Below are positions 51,868-55,813 of a stretch of DNA of 55,813 nt, piece after piece (positions within the stretch are counted from its first letter, which is position 1; every line of letters begins with the position of its first letter). The notes under the pieces were generated by a model, which did not search any database, had not been told where the DNA came from, and saw nothing but the letters and a program-made list of their open reading frames with translations. The position numbers and the translations under genes were made by a program. The DNA comes from Candidatus Krumholzibacteriota bacterium (lineage in GTDB: Bacteria; Krumholzibacteriota; Krumholzibacteriia; JAJRXK01), in assembly GCA_029262065.1 (NCBI GenBank), contig JAJDAC010000055.1:1-55813 (forward strand), given 5' to 3'.

Positions 51868-53154
51868 TCAGCTGGAGATTCTGGCCAGTCGACCCTCCAG
51901 GTATCTTCGCTCGGGCTCCTGCCGCACCAATTCTATGGCGCGCACGTATGATTTCCGAGCCTCGTCCAGGAATCCCGCGCGGCAAGCCAGGTCAGCCCTG
52001 GCCGCGTGGGCAAGGTGGTAATTGGCCATGGAGCCAGTTTGTAGGAGGTTGTCGATCAGCTCCAGTCCGACTTGGGGGCCATCTCGCATGCCCACGGCGA
52101 TCGCCCGGTTGAGCGCCACGACGGGTGAGTCCTGCAGCCTGGTGAGCATGTCGTAGTAGTCCACGATCAGGCCCCAGTTGGTGGCTTCCACCGAGTCGGC
52201 CGAGGCGTGCACCGAGGCCATCGCGGCCTGGATGACGTAGGACCCCAGCCGGCCGGACATGACCGACTTGTGGACCAGATCAACCCCCTCAGCAACCAAC
52301 TTTCTGTTCCACCGCGTTCGATCCTGTTCCTCAAGTGGTACGAGGTCTCCGTTTGCATCGGTTCTTGCCGCGGTTCTGGACTCATGCAGTAGCAGCAGGG
52401 CGAGCAGTCCCGTGGCTTCGGGCTCGGGAAGCAACTCGGCGATGAGCCGACTCATGCTGACGGCTTCTGACGCCAGGTCCCGTCGCAGGTGCTGCGTTCC
52501 GGATGTGGCTGAGTGTCCTTCGTTGTACACCAGGTACACGACGTGAAGCACCGCATCGAGTCTTTCCGCCAGTTCGAACTGCGAAGGCATTTCGTAGGGA
52601 ATCTGGTTATTCCGAATGGTCGCTTTGGCTCGAGAGATTCGCTTCTTCATGGTCTCGACCGGGACGAGGAATGACCGGGCAATCTCTTCGGTGGTCAAGC
52701 CACAGACGGCACGCAGAGAAAGCGCGATACGTGCGTCGATCGGCAACGCCGGATGGCAGCACGTAAATACCAGTCGCAGCTGGTCGTCCTCGACGACGCC
52801 TCCGTCCCACTCCTCGGGAGCTACGTAGGTGCGCTGCTCTTCGCGGGCGTTGTGTTGAAGAAGCTCGGAGCCGCGACTCTGCCGACGAATCGCGTCGATA
52901 CCCTTGAAGCGGCCGGTCGACACGAGCCACGCGCGGGGGTTGTTCGGAATGCCGTCGCGGGGCCAGACGTCCAGTGCGGCCACGAAAGCTTCCTGCAGGG
53001 CCTCTTCGGCCTGGTCCATGTCGCCCAACAGGCGGATGAGCGTAGCCAGCACGCGGCGGGATTCCACCGCGTAGATTTGGGCGATCTGGTCAGTGATGGG
53101 TTCAGAGATGGGTTCAGACATTTCGGGGGTCCGGTGAGAGTTCATTGCAGACAT
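51868..53154 (-). CDS. ECF sigma factor of the ECF42 type (DUF6596, TPR-like tail)
   Basis: A protein of about 428 residues (start 53154 or 53121; the region repeats SEPISEPI). Residues 20-90 are sigma region 2 (IYAVESRRVLATLIRLLGDMDQAEEALQEAFVAALDVWP), and residues 120-185 are region 4 with helix-turn-helix (LRAVCGLTTEEIARSFLVPVETMKKRISRAKATIR). The long C-terminal part (200-428, LDAVLHVVYLVYNEGHSATSG, LHESRTAART, VALNRAIAVGMRDGPQVGLELID, LACRAGFLDEARKSYVRAIEL) is the DUF6596/TPR-like extension that marks ECF42. In that group the extension is needed for activity and no anti-sigma is known. The DGPF partner is encoded just downstream. Confidence 0.92.
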   Translation of the reverse strand: MSAMNSHRTPEMSEPISEPITDQIAQIYAVESRRVLATLIRLLGDMDQAEEALQEAFVAALDVWPRDGIPNNPRAWLVSTGRFKGIDAIRRQSRGSELLQHNAREEQRTYVAPEEWDGGVVEDDQLRLVFTCCHPALPIDARIALSLRAVCGLTTEEIARSFLVPVETMKKRISRAKATIRNNQIPYEMPSQFELAERLDAVLHVVYLVYNEGHSATSGTQHLRRDLASEAVSMSRLIAELLPEPEATGLLALLLLHESRTAARTDANGDLVPLEEQDRTRWNRKLVAEGVDLVHKSVMSGRLGSYVIQAAMASVHASADSVEATNWGLIVDYYDMLTRLQDSPVVALNRAIAVGMRDGPQVGLELIDNLLQTGSMANYHLAHAARADLACRAGFLDEARKSYVRAIELVRQEPERRYLEGRLARISS

Positions 53155-53192
53155 TGCCTTCGGCCAAATGAAAACCCGGCACCCTGCCTACG

Positions 53193-53837
53193 TCAGCGAA
53201 ACAGGCCCTTGATCTTTCCCCATGATCCCCGATCGACGGCCACCGGTTTTTCTCGCGCCGATGTCCGGATGGAAAACGAGTTGATGCCCCCTGGAACATC
53301 GATTGCGTAGGTGAACACATGGGACTCGCCGGCCAAGATAACGCCGCCGCCCGCGTCGATAGTAACTTCGTCGTAAACGGTGGACGGAAGCACCGCGAAA
53401 TCACGAGGCGAGTTGTCGTCCGGTAGGTCGAAATCCAGTCCGGTGCCAAGGGACGACTGCACCCACGCCGCGTCCGTGCCCATACCCAACATGACTTGAT
53501 AGCCGATCCAATCACTGCCGGTATCGTTGACGACGGTTTCCGTCAGCTGGTATTCGGTGGTACCAATTCCGTCGTCGAAGACATCGAAGACCATCCAGAT
53601 TCCGTCGAATGTATCGAAACGTTTCTCGGTGACGACAATCTTGTTGGGAGACGCCCCCGCAACGTCGTCGTTGGACGGGCTGGGAGTGGCCACTGAGCCG
53701 AACGTAACGCTGCCTAGACCTCCACCCGACGAGGTCACGTAGCCCGAAATCGTACCGGCGAGCGCGAAACTCATGGACAAGCAGAGAGTGACCGCAAAAA
53801 AGACGGGTAGTGCCGCGGAGAAATAGCGATGGTTCAT
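53193..53837 (-). CDS. Small exported beta-sandwich protein with IKGLFR tail
   Basis: A 214-residue exported protein with GGAGG before the ATG and a signal peptide (ALPVFFAVTLCLSMSFALA). Mature strands include TISGYVTSSGGGLGSVTFGS, FDGIWMVFDVFDDG, VVNDTGSDWIGYQVMLG and AGESHVFTYAIDVPGGINSFSIR. The pattern is like the exported 'choice-of-anchor' type proteins of many bacteria, with no enzyme motif. The C-terminus GSWGKIKGLFR closely resembles FGAVKGLFK of the exported protein at 15786 and may be a processing or anchoring tail. Function unknown. Confidence 0.78.
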   Translation of the reverse strand: MNHRYFSAALPVFFAVTLCLSMSFALAGTISGYVTSSGGGLGSVTFGSVATPSPSNDDVAGASPNKIVVTEKRFDTFDGIWMVFDVFDDGIGTTEYQLTETVVNDTGSDWIGYQVMLGMGTDAAWVQSSLGTGLDFDLPDDNSPRDFAVLPSTVYDEVTIDAGGGVILAGESHVFTYAIDVPGGINSFSIRTSAREKPVAVDRGSWGKIKGLFR

Positions 53838-53876
53838 GGATGCCCTCCAGTTGAATTGACGGCGGTGCGGGAACGT

Positions 53877-55790
53877 TCAGTTTACGGGGATTGAGGACGG
53901 AATGTCCAATTTCCGGGAGAACCGATCCGGTGAAGCGATTCGTGACGGCAGTTGCCGATCTCCGCGCCACTCCCCCATGACTCCCATGTTCCAGTGCAGA
54001 TCCTGCGCGCCGTCGGTGGCCATGCCGCGCACCCGGATTCTTCCCCCGTGCTCTCCATGCTGGTGATGGTAGTGGCACAACGTGACCAGATTCGTGACCA
54101 CATCGGGACCGCCGCGGCTGGCGTAGATGATGTGGTGCACTTCCAGCGTGCTGCGCTTGGTGCACTCGGGCGCACTACAGCGGTACCGGTCGCGCTCGAG
54201 CGTGGCCCGGTGCCATTTGCGATCGATCTCGGGCCGAACGTATTGGGCCCAGGCTTGCCGGGCAATGTGTACGACCCGAAGCAACGCCCACCATGGCGCC
54301 GGATGAGGCATGTCTTCGACGGACACACCAGCGCGGCGGCTGGCAACCAGGCGGCCGTGATCGGCGACGGATGCCATGAGCTGGAACAACGCATCCGCCG
54401 TGTCGTGCGACAGTGTCCACTGAAGGGGCACCAGATCCAGTGGCGGCAGTTCGGAGCTGGCGAAGAGGTCGGCGGCGGGCAGCAGGAACTCGGGAAGCGA
54501 CGGATCGGCCGCGATCGTGGTGGGTGATTGGATGGACGCTCGGATTTCGTGGTCGGAGGGCGGAGCAAACCCACCGCGACTCCAAGCCGCGTAGTCGGTA
54601 CCGGCGATACGGATGGCCCGTTTGACCTTGGCGGAAAGCAGGCGCGTGGTGATGCAAGCCGCGTCATCGATCCAGGCCCGCATGCAACTGCGAGGCACAC
54701 CGGCACAGCGCTCCAGACGATGGAGCTGGTCGAACTGAACCGCGGTGATTTCACCGGCGACGCGCGCCAGAGCCAGGGGATGACCGGCGCGGCGCTCGCG
54801 GGCCCGGCGCAGCATGTCATGTGTGGTGCTACGGGGCACTCCCAGACTGTCTTCTGCGAACCGGTCGAAGTGCGGGAAACCGCATTGGCCGTGCACGTTG
54901 TCGTGGAACATGGACAGGAGTTCGTCTTCGCGGTGGATTGTAAGAGACGCGTGCTGGCGCAGGAGTTGTGTGAACTGTTCGTCGAGTTCCCGGACGTCAG
55001 GGGCGTTTGCCTGCGCGATCGATGCGCCGGGAGCCGAGGCGTCCGGGGGCGGCGCGCCGGACGTCGGGGCGCTTGCCGACTGTGTCGCCAGCTCGCAACG
55101 TTTGGTTCGGCCCACGGTGCGCGCACACCGCCGGTACCGTTCCCGCGCTTCCTCTGGATGGACGCTCGTAAAGACATCCGTAGCCGCTTCCCCACAAACG
55201 GCTTCCATACATTGCTCGGGAGTAGAGTCGTCCCCCAACAGATAGCTGGCGAGTTCCAGCGTCTCCTCGACGTAGGCCGCAACCGAGGCAGGCATGGATA
55301 TGGATACACGCACGAGTTCGTCGCTGGGCGTGAACGGGGCGGGCGGTGGTCGAAGCTTGTTCTCTTGCCGCAACCGGGCGAATGCCTGGCGCGTGGGCAT
55401 TCCCTGTAGCTCGTCGGCCAGCGCGTCCCATCGCGCCGGCTCAGCCTGTGAGGCCATGCGCTCGACGACCGAAAACGAAAGGCGTCCCGCTTCGTAGTGG
55501 ATGGACGCTCGTTCTGATGCGGTGAGCACGGTGCCAACGCGAACGAAGCCCGACCAGGTGTTCCAGGTGATACCCGAGCGGGCGCGCACGTAGTCCCGCA
55601 GAGATGAGAATCCCAGTTCGCGATGAGCGCAACGCCGACGCAACTCGACGGCGGCGAGCGAAAGATCACGCAGGAGTTGTCGGGGTCCGTGCTTGAAACG
55701 ATGGGCACGTTGCGCCGGAGTGGCGCAACGCAGTCGACCAACCAAAGTAGTTGCCGACGGACCAACCAAGGCAGACATCGTGCGATCCAC
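53877..55790 (-). CDS. HNH endonuclease of the DUF222-like type, start possibly outside the window
   Basis: A protein of 637 or more residues. The C-terminal region (about 550-610) is an HNH nuclease: RYRCSAPECTKRSTLEVHHIIYASRGGPDVVTNLVTLCHYHHQHGE, with two Cys, the HH pair, Asn and C-terminal His residues in the expected order for a zinc-bound beta-beta-alpha-metal fold. The long N-terminal part is helical and resembles the DUF222-type region found in many HNH proteins (ELRRRCAHRELGFSSLRDYVRARSGI). GTG at 55790 or ATG at 55778 are possible starts; no stop or good ribosome site lies between them and the window edge, so it may begin further out. Such genes are often selfish-element-related. 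Confidence 0.85.
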   Translation of the reverse strand: MDRTMSALVGPSATTLVGRLRCATPAQRAHRFKHGPRQLLRDLSLAAVELRRRCAHRELGFSSLRDYVRARSGITWNTWSGFVRVGTVLTASERASIHYEAGRLSFSVVERMASQAEPARWDALADELQGMPTRQAFARLRQENKLRPPPAPFTPSDELVRVSISMPASVAAYVEETLELASYLLGDDSTPEQCMEAVCGEAATDVFTSVHPEEARERYRRCARTVGRTKRCELATQSASAPTSGAPPPDASAPGASIAQANAPDVRELDEQFTQLLRQHASLTIHREDELLSMFHDNVHGQCGFPHFDRFAEDSLGVPRSTTHDMLRRARERRAGHPLALARVAGEITAVQFDQLHRLERCAGVPRSCMRAWIDDAACITTRLLSAKVKRAIRIAGTDYAAWSRGGFAPPSDHEIRASIQSPTTIAADPSLPEFLLPAADLFASSELPPLDLVPLQWTLSHDTADALFQLMASVADHGRLVASRRAGVSVEDMPHPAPWWALLRVVHIARQAWAQYVRPEIDRKWHRATLERDRYRCSAPECTKRSTLEVHHIIYASRGGPDVVTNLVTLCHYHHQHGEHGGRIRVRGMATDGAQDLHWNMGVMGEWRGDRQLPSRIASPDRFSRKLDIPSSIPVN

Positions 55791-55813
55791 AACTGGGAGG
55801 CTGAGGAACGTCG

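Noticed and set aside
51737-51985. A (PK)9-containing N-terminal extension of the DGPF protein
   Set aside because: It overlaps the sigma-factor gene, is generated by the hexamer tract, and the family starts at MQFFVYF with an AGGA upstream.
53882-55792. A 636-codon open frame on the minus strand overlapping the HNH gene by almost its whole length
   Set aside because: The other frame contains the HNH motif and coherent helical segments. This one is rich in Arg/Ser/Pro without any motif and reflects GC-rich codon use.
1-55813. tRNA, rRNA, riboswitch or CRISPR arrays
   Set aside because: I saw no tRNA-like T-loop context, no rRNA segment and no repeat-spacer pattern outside coding regions. 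Reading by eye could miss a degenerate riboswitch.

Overview
The window is about 60% GC and gene-dense. It carries no rRNA or tRNA gene that I can recognise. It looks like the chromosome of an uncultivated, Gram-negative-type bacterium of the FCB/Eisenbacteria/Krumholzibacteria sort. This is inferred from gene style, not from a marker gene. Six large exported proteins, plus one orphan remnant, end in the same ~75-residue FlgD-Ig-like/type-IX-style C-terminal domain (NPFNP...GR.V...W.G.D..G..VASGVY...KM.LVK). There are also eukaryotic-type Ser/Thr kinases fused to propeller or TPR domains, and several TTG/GTG starts.

Layout. 1-0.24 kb: decayed tail of an IS110-type transposase. 0.46-10.3 kb: a giant modular secreted protein, then two receptor-type kinases with beta-propellers flanking a lipoprotein and an orphan sorting-domain fragment. 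10.8-17.7 kb: exported proteins (metalloprotease-like/VWA protein, CBM-like protein, LamG protein), a VanZ-like membrane protein and two small secreted proteins. 17.9-23.8 kb: an M20 amidohydrolase, a kinase-TPR gene, and a polysaccharide deacetylase/M20 fusion whose ATG overlaps the kinase stop. 23.8-26.4 kb, minus strand: a deiodinase-like selenoprotein read through an in-frame UGA, an APC permease, and a kinase truncated before its catalytic loop. 26.6-30.7 kb: DUF4395-rhodanese, an SRPBCC/ArsR pair with two operator-like palindromes, and a serine hydrolase. 30.7-36.3 kb: GH16 glucanase, a LysE/EamA/LysE exporter group, an ABM-domain membrane protein and a GNAT acetyltransferase. 36.3-42.3 kb: a 1234-residue sugar-dehydrogenase/diheme-cytochrome/discoidin protein and a serine hydrolase-TPR protein. 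42.3-50.2 kb: lipoprotein, SulP transporter, GH30 glycosidase, another serine hydrolase and a second protein carrying the SNIGSSGLDGV repeat. 50.2-55.8 kb: an ArsR-DUF2087 regulator with a striking repeat-rich control region, a VOC protein, an ECF42-like sigma factor with its DGPF/YCII partner, a small exported protein and an HNH endonuclease.

Together the genes describe a saprophytic, secretion-heavy lifestyle: glycan breakdown (GH16, GH30, deacetylase, sugar dehydrogenase), surface or exported modular proteins, amide and ester hydrolases, metabolite exporters, and many one-protein sensor kinases. The strongest unusual items are the UGA-interrupted selenoprotein with a bacterial SECIS hairpin, the SNIGSSGLDGV module family, the deacetylase-M20 fusion coupled to a kinase, and a palindrome shared upstream of two exported-protein genes.
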